The notes: generated by a model not told the origin, from the sequence alone. 64,000 bases of DNA from Primula veris (GCA_963682055.1 OY821740.1:36290795-36354794); one strand, 5' to 3'; numbered from the stretch's first letter, positions 1-12,309 are shown. Numbers and translations are program-made.

Positions 1-1
1 T

Positions 2-82
2 GACATTACGGCCCAGCGAATAGCAGCTTCAAATCCTCTTCTGAGAGATGCGTTTGTGGAAGCATTAAAAGAGTCAGAATGA
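2..82 (+). CDS. C-terminal 26 codons of an unidentified protein (partial)
   Basis: An open frame enters from the left edge and stops at TGA 80-82. The visible tail reads DITAQRIAASNPLLRDAFVE followed by ALKESE, an amphipathic helix-like end. It sits tail-to-tail with the CYB561-DOMON gene, which is where a last exon is expected. The pattern IT..IAASNP....A...A faintly recalls the C-terminal ends of group IIb WRKY factors, but this is too short to assign. It could also be a chance open frame. Function unknown. Confidence 0.45.
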   Translation, partial: DITAQRIAASNPLLRDAFVEALKESE

Positions 83-504
83 AATATGCCCAAATAGTTG
101 TTTTCAAAACTTCGATCACTGATCTTTTTCTTTTACATGAACAGAAGTGAGTGTTCTACTCACTTAACTTGATCAAAGCATTTTTCTTTTCTAGTAATAA
201 TAGTAGTATTTTTTTCTGCACTCTTGTTCATTTTTCTTTCTTGTTTGTAACAATTGATCTAGGATATGAGTTGTTTAAGATAAAAGCAAAAACGACGTAT
301 TCTGAAAAATAGTAATCTAAAAAAGGTTATAATTAAATTATACAGTACATATACATATGAAATACAGTTATTGCATACAAGAGAAAAGCATGTTACCCTA
401 AAAAAGACTTAATACAACAAGCTTCAAACAAGTAAACTCTTGTATAAGTAGACATTTTTTCCATCAAAATATGGTATCCCATCAAACAGTCACATATAGA
501 GGAC
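83..504. other. Intergenic, convergent 3' flanks
   Basis: AT-rich spacer between the plus-strand tail ending at 82 and the minus-strand stop at 505. Presumably it holds both 3' UTRs. No coding or repeat structure seen. Confidence 0.5.
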
Positions 505-3309
505 CTATACAAATGCTCCGTATTGGTTCCTGGCCCTATAAGGTGCATGGCCATTATCCCCATAACTTGTTCCATTGATGACATAATTAGAAGAATAGTG
601 CTTCTGAGTTTCATCTGCTTTCTTCCTCTTCAACACTATAATCCAAGTATAGATCTCCATGATAGCAGCAAACACACCCAGACTCAAGATAAAGATGATA
701 TAGTCTCTCTCCCAATCGCCTTGAGGCTTTAATATATTAAACCCTTGGAAGATATTAAATATCCCAAGTATTATGACTGCATATCCGACTATGTGGTGAT
801 ACACATTCCAGTAGATTCTGTACTTGTTTTCCTTTTTCGGCCTAACGAGTAAAGCCGTTACCTTAAGTCCAATCACAAACATATTATTGAACACATTCAT
901 AAGTTTAAGACCTTGAAGTATTACAGTAACCTTTACAATTCTCCGGCACTTGTGGTCTTGTTTGGTAGCAACTTTTAAAAATAAAACGGACTTTTAAGAT
1001 TGAGAAAAATTGAGTTCATTCACCTTGAATGTTCTAGCTTTTTTCAGATAAAAAAAATCTAGAAAGCTCAGTTTTTTTACATCTTATCAACCAGATACAG
1101 TTATGAGCTTGTTTGGTTGCAGCTTGTAGGCTGGAATTTAAGATTGAGAAGAAAGTGGGTTCATCCAGGCTTGAGTGTTCTAGCTTTAGCTATTCAACCA
1201 AATCCAGTATAGTCTTTAAGCAATAATAAAGCTAAAAAAAGTGGAAGATTCAAATTTATTGAGATGTGTATAGCTTTAGAGTTTGTACCTGAATGGTTGC
1301 GAGGCAAAAGAGGGCAATGCCGATTGTTCTATGCAGAGTGAATCGGATACCGTGTGATTGGTTCCCAAGTTGAAGTCCAGTAGCCCAACCAGCAACACCA
1401 ATGATATAAGCCGATATTTGACAAATAGCATGAAGATAGTACCATGCCGGTGTTGTGATTTTAAACACTTTTAAGTACCTTGCTATTACTGCCCCAAGAG
1501 GCATCATCATTCCCCAACTCACCGTGTTCAACACTCCATGAATCTGTAACAACAAAATATACATCTCCCTTAAAGATGGTGGGTGATGAAACGACCCAGG
1601 TTCCTCACAGATGGAAAACCAACCCCAAGTTTTTATCCAATAGTTAGGGAAGAAAGTGATTAGCCACTCATATAAAAGGCTTGTTTAATATCGGATTTTA
1701 CCAATTTAACTCTTTTTTTTTAGGGTAGGAGGAAAAGTGCATTCGTCAAACTTAAAGCTTCTAGCTTTTCGGGCCAAAGAACCAGTATTTAAGTTGGCCA
1801 GTCAAATGCAGTTCATTTTTGTAAGGGAAAAAAAGAACCGAGCTTGAACTGGGGATTCTTTGAATGGCTGCAACAATTAAGCAAAAAATCTGGGTATTCT
1901 TAGATTAAAAAAAAAACAGCGGCATTTAGCTCAAAGCTTCTAGCTTTTCTAGGGAAACCCAGAAAAGCTTATCTTTTAAGCTGGTTAAATGCAGTTTATT
2001 TTCAATGTCATAGTTTAAAAGCTGCAATCAAACAGGCCCTTGGTTAATAAACCGAGTAGAAGCAAGTTAGCATACAAGGTACCCAACTTACATTCTTTTT
2101 CTTGATCTTTGAGTTTACTCCAACACTGCCCCCTCCTACCATCTTAGATTGGCCAGAAACAAGATTTAAAGTCGACATGGACTGAACGTTTTCCCCAGAG
2201 GTACCATGCATGCCCGGAAAGTCCTTAGTTAGTGGGCCATCTTGCCAAACTTGGTTCAAATTCGAGCTATTAATGCTCATTAGCTTTAAAGTAGCGAAAA
2301 TAGTGATTTCATTGTTCGAATATGTGGCTGATAAATCTGATACGTTAAAACTGAGTTCTCCCCTCTGCAAGCCTGTCTGGTAACTCGAGACTGGCGAGGT
2401 GTATACGCTCATTGTTCCATCGGATTTTCGGAAAGCCACTAAAGCCTGTGTAGCACAAATATCAGAACAGATGAAATATATAGTGTTAAGATCTTTATCA
2501 GTTTCTTATGACCCGGTCCAGTCAGTATGAACTCGATATTTTCAGATTATAGGAGACAGAATGCAAAGCCATGAAATATAGACACATGCTGTTGTTCACA
2601 TCATAATAATACTTCCCTCCATTTCGCTTTGTTTGTCAATTATACATCTTTAAGAACTATTCTGAAACTATTTCAAAAAATAAATAAAAAATAAGAACTA
2701 TTCTGACACGTTTGTCTGTGTTTGAAAACCAATCCCAAAAAGAAGACAAATTTCAAATTTACCATTTAAATAATTCTGAGTAAATCAAAGTAAATATAAG
2801 AAACTACTATTTCTCGGAATCCATGATGATTATATTTGGTAATAAAAAAACCAGATAAAGCATTTATATAACTTCCCCAAACTTTCAAATAATAAGGAAC
2901 ATTTGAGTAGGGTTTATAGGAAAACAGTTATTTCGACCTTTCATGTATGAATATATAATATATTGTACAGTAACATGTAAATCAGATGCAGAAAAGACAA
3001 TGTTTCACTAATTTGGAGTTATTAATATGGCAGTACCTGCGTGCCGACCATTCCCTTGGATTGAGGATTGATTCCCCACGCGACCCATTTTGGGGTAGTG
3101 ATCTCTGTGTGGCGGTATGCAATCTGGGCCATTTGCGATGACTTGTCGTAAGTATAGTGAAGGAACGAGTTCAAGTTTGGTAGATCACTGCAGTTGCCAA
3201 ACACCTTATTGCTAGCAAATGCATATTTTTTACATGATTGGGCAGATGATATTATAAACAAATGTAACAAAATGCAAGATATCAACAAGGCCCTAGGAAT
3301 AATAACCAT
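505..3309 (-). CDS. Cytochrome b561 and DOMON domain-containing protein
   Basis: Spliced minus-strand gene: exons 3309-3037, 2445-2092, 1543-1289 and 861-505, all phase 0, with GT-AG introns (donors GTACTG, GTAAGT, GTACAA). The product is 412 aa, the usual family length. Residues 1-23 are a hydrophobic signal peptide ([18 protein letters not shown]), then a DOMON haem-binding domain (about 45-170), then a five- or six-helix cytochrome b561 core. Its conserved haem histidines are visible: H211, H247, H280 and H316/317 ([38 protein letters not shown]). The tail after [11 protein letters not shown] is short and polar. The family moves electrons across the plasma membrane, probably from cytosolic ascorbate to apoplastic acceptors; the precise substrate is not known from sequence. 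The start ATG directly precedes the signal peptide. Introns 2 and 3 carry transposon-like repeats. Closest by memory to the Arabidopsis At3g25290/At4g12980 type. Confidence 0.9.
951..1230. repeat. Two related repeat fragments in intron 3 of the CYB561-DOMON gene
   Basis: Two direct, diverged copies of a roughly 110-bp motif start near 955 (CTTGTTTGGTAGCAACTTTT) and 1109 (CTTGTTTGGTTGCAGCTTGT). Both continue through 'aagattgag...gagttcat/gggttcat...gtgttctagctt'. The leading CTTGTTTGGTTGCAGCTT resembles the termini of hAT-like MITEs and matches, inverted, the end of the repeat in intron 2. Confidence 0.5.
1678..2042. mobile_element. Putative hAT-like MITE remnant in intron 2
   Basis: The right end (2018-2042, AAGCTGCAATCAAACAGGCC) is the reverse complement of a GGCCTGTTTGATTGCAGCTT-type terminus. 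A poor left end, GGCTTGTTTA, lies at 1678. Inside are two diverged direct copies of 'aaagcttctagcttttc...tcaaatgcagttcatttt' (about 1761 and 1935). No transposase. The termini are imperfect, so family and limits are tentative. Confidence 0.4.
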
Positions 3310-3485
3310 TGTGATTTATCACAAGACACAAAGCAGCTGTGATGACAAAATATGAACTTGTACACCTGCCCAAATGAGTGTTTCTTTTGTTCAAGTTTAT
3401 TAGTAGTACTAAGAGTGAAGGAAAATTAGATAGAGATTTATGTAACTAGGAGATGCTGACTGAGATAAAGAGTCGAGAGAATGCT

Positions 3486-3497
3486 ATTATATAAATA
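3486..3497 (-). promoter_or_regulatory. Candidate TATA box of the CYB561-DOMON gene
   Basis: Read on the minus strand this is ATTTATATAATA, about 180 nt upstream of the start codon at 3309. That leaves a leader of about 150 nt. Position fits; nothing else confirms it. Confidence 0.4.
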
Positions 3498-4763
3498 GTT
3501 GAATGATTAAGAGAGTAGTTGAACAAACCATGAAAAGAGAGTATGCTTAGGTTGCAACCACCATCCCCCCTTACACCTGCTTATGCCCAACTTCATCAAT
3601 AAGTGTGTCACATTTTCTTATTTTTATCAATTTTAAAGAATCCAAAGCATAAGAAAAGCTATTTTTGCAAAAGCTGCATTATTAGGGATTTTTTTTTATA
3701 GCAAGTAATATGTAGTGAAGCGCTATAAATTTATACATGTTTGAGCCTTTCTGCAAAATGCTTCCTAATTGACTATACAATCGAAATATGATTTTAACAA
3801 CTCTGAAGTGGGGTTTTTCAAAACACCGATTTCTATCATGATTTTTGCTATTCTTCTTTCTGTGTTGTTTTGTTTCCCATCATTGTATAAACTATTTGTT
3901 TACTCTATTCTTCCCCTAATTGACACTAACACACTTTTTCATTTTGGTTCCTTGCCACTAGTGTCGGTTCAATTTCACTCTTATCGTAAAAAAAAAACAT
4001 ATCGAACTGTCAAGGTACATATCGAACTGTCAAGGTACTGGCTTTGACTAGCCATAGGACCGGCCCCTGCGTGCACTATGTTATCCAAGATTTCTTTCTT
4101 AGACTAAAACTAAAGTTTTATTTTTTACTAAATAACCTCGAATATTTTGTATATTTGTTAACATTCATATATATGATTTTATTGTTTCATAATAAATTGA
4201 ATTATTTTTTTACTGTTTTACTGTAAAGCCTTGGTACCTTGCCACGTATCAACATTCAGCAGTGCTGTTTTTTTTTTTTTACTATTCCTTTAGAAATTAC
4301 AGTACTTTATAAGTAACCACTTTTGGTTATATAGTTAGTCAACAAACCCCTTTATGATTTAACTTCACATTCCACTTGGGACCCATTTTTGGAAGGTCAA
4401 CCAACCGTAACCTGAACCACCAGCAGCTTTTTTTCTTTTATAATTGAAAATTTGAAGTACAATTTATTTTACTGATATTAGTATATTATCAGAACATTTA
4501 CCGGCTAATATTCTGCTGAAAATTTACAAGATAAAAAAAAGAAATTACAAGTCCTAAAATCATTGGTTGTGGGTCCCAGTACTAATTAAAGTCAAAACTA
4601 GTTAAACATAAAAATACATGACGTGTACATAGTGGAGCCCACATAAATGTTGTCAAATCTTTATGTCCATTCTCTTCAGATCTTCTCTGTCCACGTCACA
4701 CTCCCCGCCGAAATTACAGAATTCCTTTTTAAATATATAGAAAATTAAACTTTTTTATTTTTT

Positions 4764-5031
4764 TCTTAATTTCATAAAACATCTTCCATTTATACGTAAT
4801 ATTCTGTAAAAATACTTTTCAATTTTATTTTTTGGTTAATTTTCAACATTATTGAATTTCTTAATTTCATAAACATCTTCAATTTATAGGCAATATTTTG
4901 TAAAAATACTTTTCAATTTTATTTTTTGGTTAATTTTCAACATTATTGAATTTCTTAATTTCATAAACATCTTCAATTTATAGGTAATATTTTATAAAAA
5001 TACTTTTCAATTTTATTTTTTGGTTAATTTT
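4764..5031. repeat. Tandem repeat, 94-96 bp unit, about 2.8 copies
   Basis: Copies start at 4764, 4860 and 4954, each at CTTAATTTCATAAA.CATCTTC, and run through 'aaaaatacttttcaattttattttttggttaatttt'. Copies 2 and 3 are almost identical and copy 1 is slightly diverged. The third stops at about 5031. No coding potential. Confidence 0.9.
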
Positions 5032-6142
5032 GTACATTACCTTCAATAATCAATAAGGTTGTATGAATAGTTGAATACATATATATAATTAGAGCATCTA
5101 CAATGTTCATGCTATGGTCTTTATTTTGTGCAGTCAATGTGTTTAACTGCACATTATACCATTAATTCGTGAACCGTTTGATCACTTTATATTAGACCTG
5201 AACCGTAGGATCTAAAACCCTATTAAAAAAGAATTCTTAAATTACTATTATACCCTTAAATTTAACGGTCTGAATCTAAATTAAATGATATAACGATGCT
5301 CTATTTAACGATGCAATGTGTCGTTCAAGAGTGAAAATTGGTATTTTTAGTGTCAGGTGTTAGTGTTCTTGGTATTTTAATGTCACATTGGGTCCTTTAA
5401 AATTGCCAACAAAGCAACACTATAGTCACGTTTTAAGTTTTCTTATATCTGTAACATGAAATGTAGCAAGCAAAGTGGCATTACTACCCATTTAATAAGC
5501 TATTTGTGGTATTCAAGTATACATTGAACATTGAATATCAATTAGTACTTTTTACTCTTTTTAATATTTTTAGTATACAAGTATACATTCGACAATGATT
5601 ATAAAATAACATAAAATATTACTTTTGTTAGTTATAACTAAAGTGTTCATTGTGGACTATAAAGATAGTAAAATTTAACTTAACCATTAAAGATGCTATT
5701 ACAGTTCCCTCTTAAAAAAAATCTATTTGTTGTCAGAAAAGGTGATCGTTGTGTATCACCCTTGAATCTAGTATCTTTTTCTTCTACTTATATGATGATT
5801 CTGTACTTACTGTAATGTAGGTTAAACTTCTTTTCCTATTTTCTTTTATGGCCAAAACAAACAAACGTTTGTGGCCAGAAAACGCTTAGCTATAATAGGA
5901 AAAATAATCTTTAAGGCTAAGCCACGCTGGATTTTATCTACTATGGGATAACTGGATATCAATATACTATACTTCTGCTACTCTTTTTGCATATAAATAG
6001 TAGCCCTATTATTGGATGATAACACTATAGACAGGCAAATCGTACTTTTTTGCCTTGTTTGGATTTCTGAATCCTGAGGCTGAGACTTGAAAGTGATAAC
6101 TTTAATTTTGCTGTCTTTTACCATTACTATTATATTATGATT

Positions 6143-6376
6143 ACTCTATCCGTCCGCAAACAATTCATAAGTCCGAAATTACGCGTAAATTTAACTTATG
6201 AAAACTTTATCTAATTTGTTGAAATAACTTTTAAATTTTTTAATCAAATAATTTGAATGTTAAGTATCCGACTAAATTTAAAAAAAAAATGTTTTGCCGA
6301 CTTAGATACAATATTTTTGTAATTAAGAGTTGGAAACTAAGGATCAATTATTTAGATAGGATCATAGGAGGAAATA
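6143..6376. mobile_element. Possible degraded Stowaway-like MITE
   Basis: The left side, TACTCTATCCGTCCGCAAAC, and the right side, ATCATAGGAGGA, loosely match the CTCCCTCCGTCCC terminus of Stowaway elements in inverted orientation. The internal part is AT-rich without a frame. The inverted match is poor, so this is a weak call. Confidence 0.3.
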
Positions 6377-7199
6377 TATTAATTCTATATGCTATTCCTA
6401 TGTATTCCAATTAGTCAGAAATGTGTAAGAAAAAGAAACGTCTTTTACTATCATCGGAAAGATAAATTGGGAAAGTAATCCTATATTTGTTTACAAATTT
6501 GTCAAAATACCAAAACAAGTTGAAAATTCTGTAAATGAATACCGATAGAAAGAATGGGTACCTAAAATTAAAGGGATTAAGTATTAACAGTGCTATAAAA
6601 GGGAACAATGTAGGGGAGAGGAAAAGGGCTGGGAGGGACAACGAGCGAGTTGCTCCATGAAAATTTTACAGCAACGACTGATTTACAGAGAGTCGACCAT
6701 TGGATCAATTTCGGACGGTTGAGATAAAAAGACATTTTTCAGTTGACCAATCCATTGCCCAAATATATCTCAAGAGTTGTAATTCGTTTAGAGAAAAAAT
6801 AATAAAACCATCGAATTTAACACCAATATATCAGCCAGTATAGTTTAATTCTGCCAACAAAGTAATACAAGAAAACCGGGAAAAGAAAAAAGCAATGTTG
6901 TAACACACCAAGATGCATGATACAGTATTCATTATGTCTGTCTCGCAATACAATTATACAACTCAATATCAGAATAATAGGGAAAAAAACACTATGAAAA
7001 ACCTCAAGCCCAAACTTCAAGAAAAGCCTTAAGCTTCTCTTCTGTGATGAGTTTTATAAAACAGGTACTCTGATTAGCTCTATCAAATGTACTATCAAAC
7101 TGGACAATCTTTTTGCCCGAGGGTAATTTAATATTTGTGCATAGTAAATATAGTTCACCTGCTGTTCTTCACCTACTCAAGTCGATGTAATCTTTCTTC

Positions 7200-10100
7200 C
7201 TAGGTAGCAATACCTGTTTCCAATGACAATACAGACAAAGATACACGATTAGAACGGTATATAAATCTCAGGGAGGCCTAGTAGCAGTACCACAATAAAT
7301 GTGCAATTCAGTTTTGTTTAAACCCATTGCAAAATAGTTTTTTTTTTTCAAACAATCGCAGCAGATCAACCCGACCTAAAATCAGAGTATTTTTTTCTTA
7401 TCTATCTCAGACACACAATAAGTTGATCTATAAAATTACTCCAGAAAAACTGGACCATAGTCCCTTTTCCTTAGTAAGCTTGATACAGTATTAACAGTCC
7501 GTTATTTAATTATTTGAATTAATTTTCTGCACCTTTGCCCTTTAATTTTAACACAACCAATTAAAGTTGGCACACAACATGCTCTTCTGTTCAGTTAGTG
7601 TAGGTCAAAGTTGCAACTTATCATACTGGTCTAGATACATTCACATCCTCATCGAAATCAGAGGTCACTACAAATATAAGCCTTGCCTTATGACCCCATA
7701 GTTTAATGGGTATAGAAAATGTTTTGAACTATGTTGTTTGCGATTACCACATGCTTAGGAAGCTGATACTTAAAGTAACGTCTACGAAAGGCTAAGATTT
7801 GTGTACTACGATAGACGTTTAACAAATTGTAGTGTCATAGTGTATCTAGGAACTTTTTCAAACAATTAAATCAGAAGAAACAAGGTAAAAGGCTAACTAC
7901 AAACCACTGAATTCAATGAAAAGCTTTTATATTATAAATATCTCTTGTTTAAGTGGGAGTCTGTTTTCATTGAGTAACCATTCCATTACAATCCCTGTTT
8001 TCAATTCCATTTCCACAAAAGAAAATGACAACTGTCACTACTATAAAACTATTTTTATTTGAACTCTATCAATTGACCCCTTTCAAGTTTCAGTATAATC
8101 TGCTAATCGCACACATATTCTTTACTTTTACTCAAGGGTGAAAACTATCTCGTACCGAAAGTGGCAGAAAACACAAAAATATCGAGCGAAAGGAGAGAGA
8201 AGAAGAGAATTAATACCTCTATTAGCTCTATTGGTAATATTGTAAGCATCAACATAACCGGGAGAGTTTGTGGCCAAGACATCAGGACCCATTTTCCCAT
8301 CCCCAAACCCAAATGCATCAGGACCCTCCAACTCCGGAGACGCAGAACGCCACGTAGGATCCCTATAAAAGGAACCACCTCCATTGAAATTACCAAAATG
8401 CCCACCAAGACCGTCACTCAACACATCAAACGATGACGTGGCGGAGACGTTATTAACAATGTTTCTCCTGTAGTTTATATTCCCACCATTGGAGGTGGAG
8501 TCAAAAACACCACCTTGACCCAAAGGGTTCGAAGGACCATCCCAATTTGTCCCGATATTTCCAAAAGAGGAACCCACAAAATTATTAGAATTTGCAGAGA
8601 TTGAGGAATAATTTGGCCCTCCATTTTCCCACATGTTCCTATTGGAAGAACTCGAAACAGAACCACTTCCTCCATTATTGCCCCTTCCATATCCGATAGG
8701 ACTAATATACCTGTAAAATAACATAAAGGGAAAAAAAGAATGTCCAGTTAATAAGATAAAATCATTCCAAAACCAAAATTATCCTAACAAATGAAAGCAA
8801 ATTAAAATAAAGTAAAGATAATCTGATCATAATTCAAAAGATATAAAATATCTTCAACAATACCTGTTTTGACTTCCATTATAAGCAGGGCTCAATCCAC
8901 GCGCATAGCCAATATTTGATCTTATGTTTCCATTTCCTTCGTAAGACGGAGTTAACCCATTCTCGAAATTAAGCCCCATTCCAAAACCCGAAGGACCAAA
9001 TGGAAGGTAGCCATTATTATTACGCCCAACCGTTATAGGACTAAACCTACCTCCCAGTAAATTACTATTATATCCTCCTTGAGTGTAAGCATTAAGGAAA
9101 CTGCCATATCGACTCGGGCTAAAGTTATTATATCCAACACCTAATTGGTTCCTAATTGGGGTCAAAGATAAATCCTTTGGTACTGCTCGCTTAACTTCGA
9201 CCATCTTGCCGTTAAGTTCATGAAAAGTTTTAATCAAAACTTTCTCAACCGCTTCTTCAGAATCATAGGTAATGAAACCGAAACCTCTAGGCCTTTGGGT
9301 GTTGTGGTCGTACATAACAACAACATCGGTGATAATTCCGAATTGGTCAAAATATGTTTTGAAATCAGTTTCGGTAACTGTTGATGCTAAACCACCTACA
9401 AATATCTTTTTTGTACGAACGGGGCCTGGTGAACCATGAATGCTGCTAGGGGTTCGGGTCACCACGGGTTGATCTTCTCTTGGAACGGCTTTCTTAGCTT
9501 CAACCTGCAAGAAAATGTAATATAAAAAAAGTTAAGTAGCTTAGTGTTAGAAAGTTCACTTTTAGTGCATGTGATAGGAAAACAGGAATAGTTATTAGAT
9601 TTGCCAAGTTTTAAAATATTCTCTTTGTTTCCACTTTTAAAGTAACACAAGTTTAAACAAAATGGTTAATTAGGTATGGTTGTTTTCCAGAAGTTGATAG
9701 CGAGAAACCTTGCACCTGATCTACCTCCTAACTGAACCACATTCCTAATCAGTGTTCTATTTATCACACATTACTACAACCTTCGTGCAATATAAATTAA
9801 AAAGAAGATAAATTAGGTTGGTTGTTTTCTAGAAGTTGATAACGAGCAACCTTGCACCGGGTCTACCTCCTAACTGAACCACACTCCTAATCGGTGTTCT
9901 ATTTATCACAAGATTACTACAACCTTAAGAGCAAACAAATTATAAAAGAGCTGAATTACATTGGTTGTTCTTCAGAAGTTGCTTCTAAACTTATCTGGAA
10001 CAAATTAATTTATGTGAAAAGTTACCACCTGGTCTACCTCTTAACTGAACCACACCCTAAACCAATGTTATAATTGTCACACATTCATATACCATGTACC

Positions 10101-10926
10101 AAAAAATCACCTCAGTCGCAATGCAAACTCTCTTAATAGTACTAACACATCTATAAAATAATACATCTATGACTCTACCCTAGAGTAATTCTGCCACTTG
10201 ATTCCTACTTCTTAATTCATTTTCAGAAGAATTCAAATATTGGCAGACAGCTTCAGTGTAATTACCCTTAGCGTATGGCATTGGGTCTTTGCCTACAATA
10301 TATAAAAGAAAATCAACTGTACCAACCTATTGTTATGTCACCTGAAGCCGATTAAAAGTATTATAAAGCTAAACGAATGCAGGCATACTTATACTATAAA
10401 AGGTTTTTTAGTAATCAGTTTTATTGACGGTTGCGTTTTATATTAATAAAGATCTTTTCACTTAATTATGACAACTGGCTTACAGAATTTGTTATCCTTA
10501 ATAGGTTCTTACTAAAATTAACTAGCTCATCTCAATACATTAAAAAGTTTAAAATAACTTGAATATGAAACTTTCGGTTTTCCTTAGTGTCCGAAAAAAC
10601 TCAAATCTCCAAGATCTAAATCAGTAATCTATAGTTATTGCATTGTTTCATGCAAATTTCACATTTCAGATTCCAAAGCATATATATAGGAAATAAAAAC
10701 TCACGGTTCGACCATCTATGACATGCTTCTCCCTAACAACTCTCTCGGCAACTACAGGATCAGAAAATACGACAAAGCCGAAGCCACGGGCACGGCCTGT
10801 GTTGCGATCCTTCATGATGACAGCTTCGACGACATCACCAAAAGCTTGGAAATACTCTCTAAGCCGATCCTCGTTTGTGTCCCAAGATATCCCACCTACA
10901 AAAAGCTTACCTGGTTCCATTTCCAT
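7200..10926 (-). CDS. Two-RRM hnRNP 1-like RNA-binding protein
   Basis: Coding exons 10926-10705, 9504-8864, 8710-8217 and 7213-7200 join in frame to 456 aa. RRM1 (about 6-80) has RNP2 LFVGGI (8-13) and RNP1 RGFGFVVF (47-54). A linker with VEAKKAVPRED follows, then RRM2 (about 106-183) with IFVGGL (108-113) and RGFGFITY (147-154). The rest is a Gly/Asn/Ser-rich low-complexity tail typical of plant hnRNP A/B-like proteins. Such proteins bind nuclear and cytoplasmic mRNA in splicing, transport or stability; the targets here are unknown. The fourth exon encodes only the last four residues (GIAT, the G codon being split) and its stop, matching the 'NRGIA' ending of Arabidopsis relatives such as At2g33410. 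The start is the first ATG after a leader-intron acceptor at 10929-10928. Intron 1 contains a 143-bp tandem repeat. Confidence 0.9.
9668..10083. repeat. 143-bp tandem repeat, three copies, inside intron 1 of the RRM gene
   Basis: Copies begin at 9668, 9811 and 9954. Each has 'ttggttgtt.t.cagaagttg', 'gtctacctcctaactgaaccaca' and 'gtt.tatttatcaca'. Copies 1 and 2 are very similar; the third is more diverged. The repeat lies wholly between exons 1 and 2. Confidence 0.9.
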
Positions 10927-10927
10927 C

Positions 10928-11709
10928 CTACACAATAGTAAAGTCATCACTCAGTTATCTATCGTTCAAGTGTAAACATTACTTAAAAAACTAATCTTTG
11001 GAACATGGTGACTAATAAAAATGTAATAATACATATATGAAGGTTTATACATAACGAGGTGTCAGTATCAAACGACAATTCTGTAATTCCAAAGTATTTT
11101 ATAGGCGTTGCCTTTTCGCATAAGCCGATGAAAGATATCCGAAACAACAGAACTGTCACTAGGACATAACTGTACAAAAACAAGATTATTGACTGTAACA
11201 TATCGCTAGTCAATTTGTCCACCAGATCTATAGATTATGCTACAATTCAGTAAAACGCCATAGGAGATGATAATCAATTATAAGTTACTGTAACTTTTGT
11301 GTTTTCTTTGGCTGATCATCATATTACATAGATACATACAAGCACACTCAACCCTTCACCAAACATTAAAAAAAAACATACTAAACCCAATAAACAAGAT
11401 GACCAACTCAAGTATTCTAAACAATCAGATAGAGCAAATCATCTTAATGCAGATTACAATTTTTTAAAAAAAACAATCCTTTACCTTATGATTCTGATAA
11501 AATTGTCAACTTTTTGTGATTGGTTTAGCAATTCTAAGGATCCAGAACAAAAGATCTGATCTTTGATAGATCGAACAACCGATCAACAATCAAGCAAAGC
11601 ACCTAAAAAGGTATTAAAAAAAAATGATCAAATTACAAAAAAAAAAACATGAACACATATAGATACATACTAAAAAGATCAACAACAAGAGTAAAGAGGA
11701 TTAAAATAC
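10928..11709 (-). other. 5' leader intron of the RRM gene
   Basis: Donor G|GTATTT at 11709-11708 and acceptor TGTAG at 10932-10928, one base before the start ATG. The untranslated first exon would begin near the GA/CT microsatellite around 11.74-11.80 kb. Inferred from splice-site quality and position only. Confidence 0.5.
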
Positions 11710-11736
11710 CAAAATTAGAGATAGAAACAAAGATCT

Positions 11737-11978
11737 GAGAGAGAGAGAGAGAGAGAGATAGAAAGAGAGATGAAGAGAGGTGAAAGGCCCTCCCTTTCCT
11801 TCTCTCTCTTTATTGTTTTTTTGTTTGTTTGTTTAACCAAAGATATTAAAATATACAATTGGCAAAGATGCAAAATGGGTTGTGTGTAATATAAAGTGGA
11901 GAAAGAAAGAAAGAAAGAAAGAAAGAGATTGAGGTGTGAGGTGATGAATATATTTACATTAGGAATGGTGATGATGGA

Positions 11979-12025
<47 letters not shown>
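11737..12025. repeat. Microsatellite cluster in the RRM gene leader/promoter
   Basis: (GA)11 at 11737-11758, (GAAA)6 at 11901-11925, (AT)13 at 11980-12005 and (AG)10 at 12006-12025. On the gene's own strand these are CT/TC tracts, common in plant 5' UTRs and core promoters. Confidence 0.9.
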
Positions 12026-12274
12026 TGAGAGAGAAGGCACTGGCTGGCTATCCTGTCTTGTAAGAAAATTGAAGAAGAGGAGGAGATGCAAGTCTTTTTT
12101 TTTTCTTACCATTTTCTAAATTTATATCATTTTTTTTTATTACAAAAATCAATAATATTACCTTTTGATATATACTACTAATACCATTTTTACCTTCTTC
12201 TTTTGTTTCTCTTGTTAGAAAGATGTAATGCTCATGCTTAATCTTGGTTTAGATATTTATAGATAAATTGTTGG

Positions 12275-12298
<24 letters not shown>
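12275..12298. repeat. (AT)12 microsatellite
   Basis: An uninterrupted AT run followed by GTATGTATGT. No gene nearby except the upstream end of the RRM gene. Confidence 0.9.

Positions 12299-12309
<11 letters not shown>

Larger units (their letters stand above)
3500..7199. other. Intergenic region without recognised genes
   Basis: AT-rich spacer between the CYB561-DOMON promoter and the 3' end of the RRM gene. Short open frames near 3769-4226, 6411-6641 and 6817-7020 have low-complexity translations and no family resemblance. The last of these lies where the RRM gene's 3' UTR should be. It contains the tandem repeat at 4764 and a possible MITE at 6143. Confidence 0.5.

Noticed and set aside
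2600..2830. Possible MITE in intron 1 of the CYB561-DOMON gene ('acttccctccatttcg')
   Set aside because: One Stowaway-like end only; no matching inverted end was found.
3769..4226. Two plus-strand open frames
   Set aside because: Low-complexity, Phe/Leu-rich translations in AT-rich DNA, no motif, no splice or promoter support.
8161..8690. Open frames on both strands overlapping RRM exon 3
   Set aside because: Shadow frames of the Gly/Asn-rich exon.
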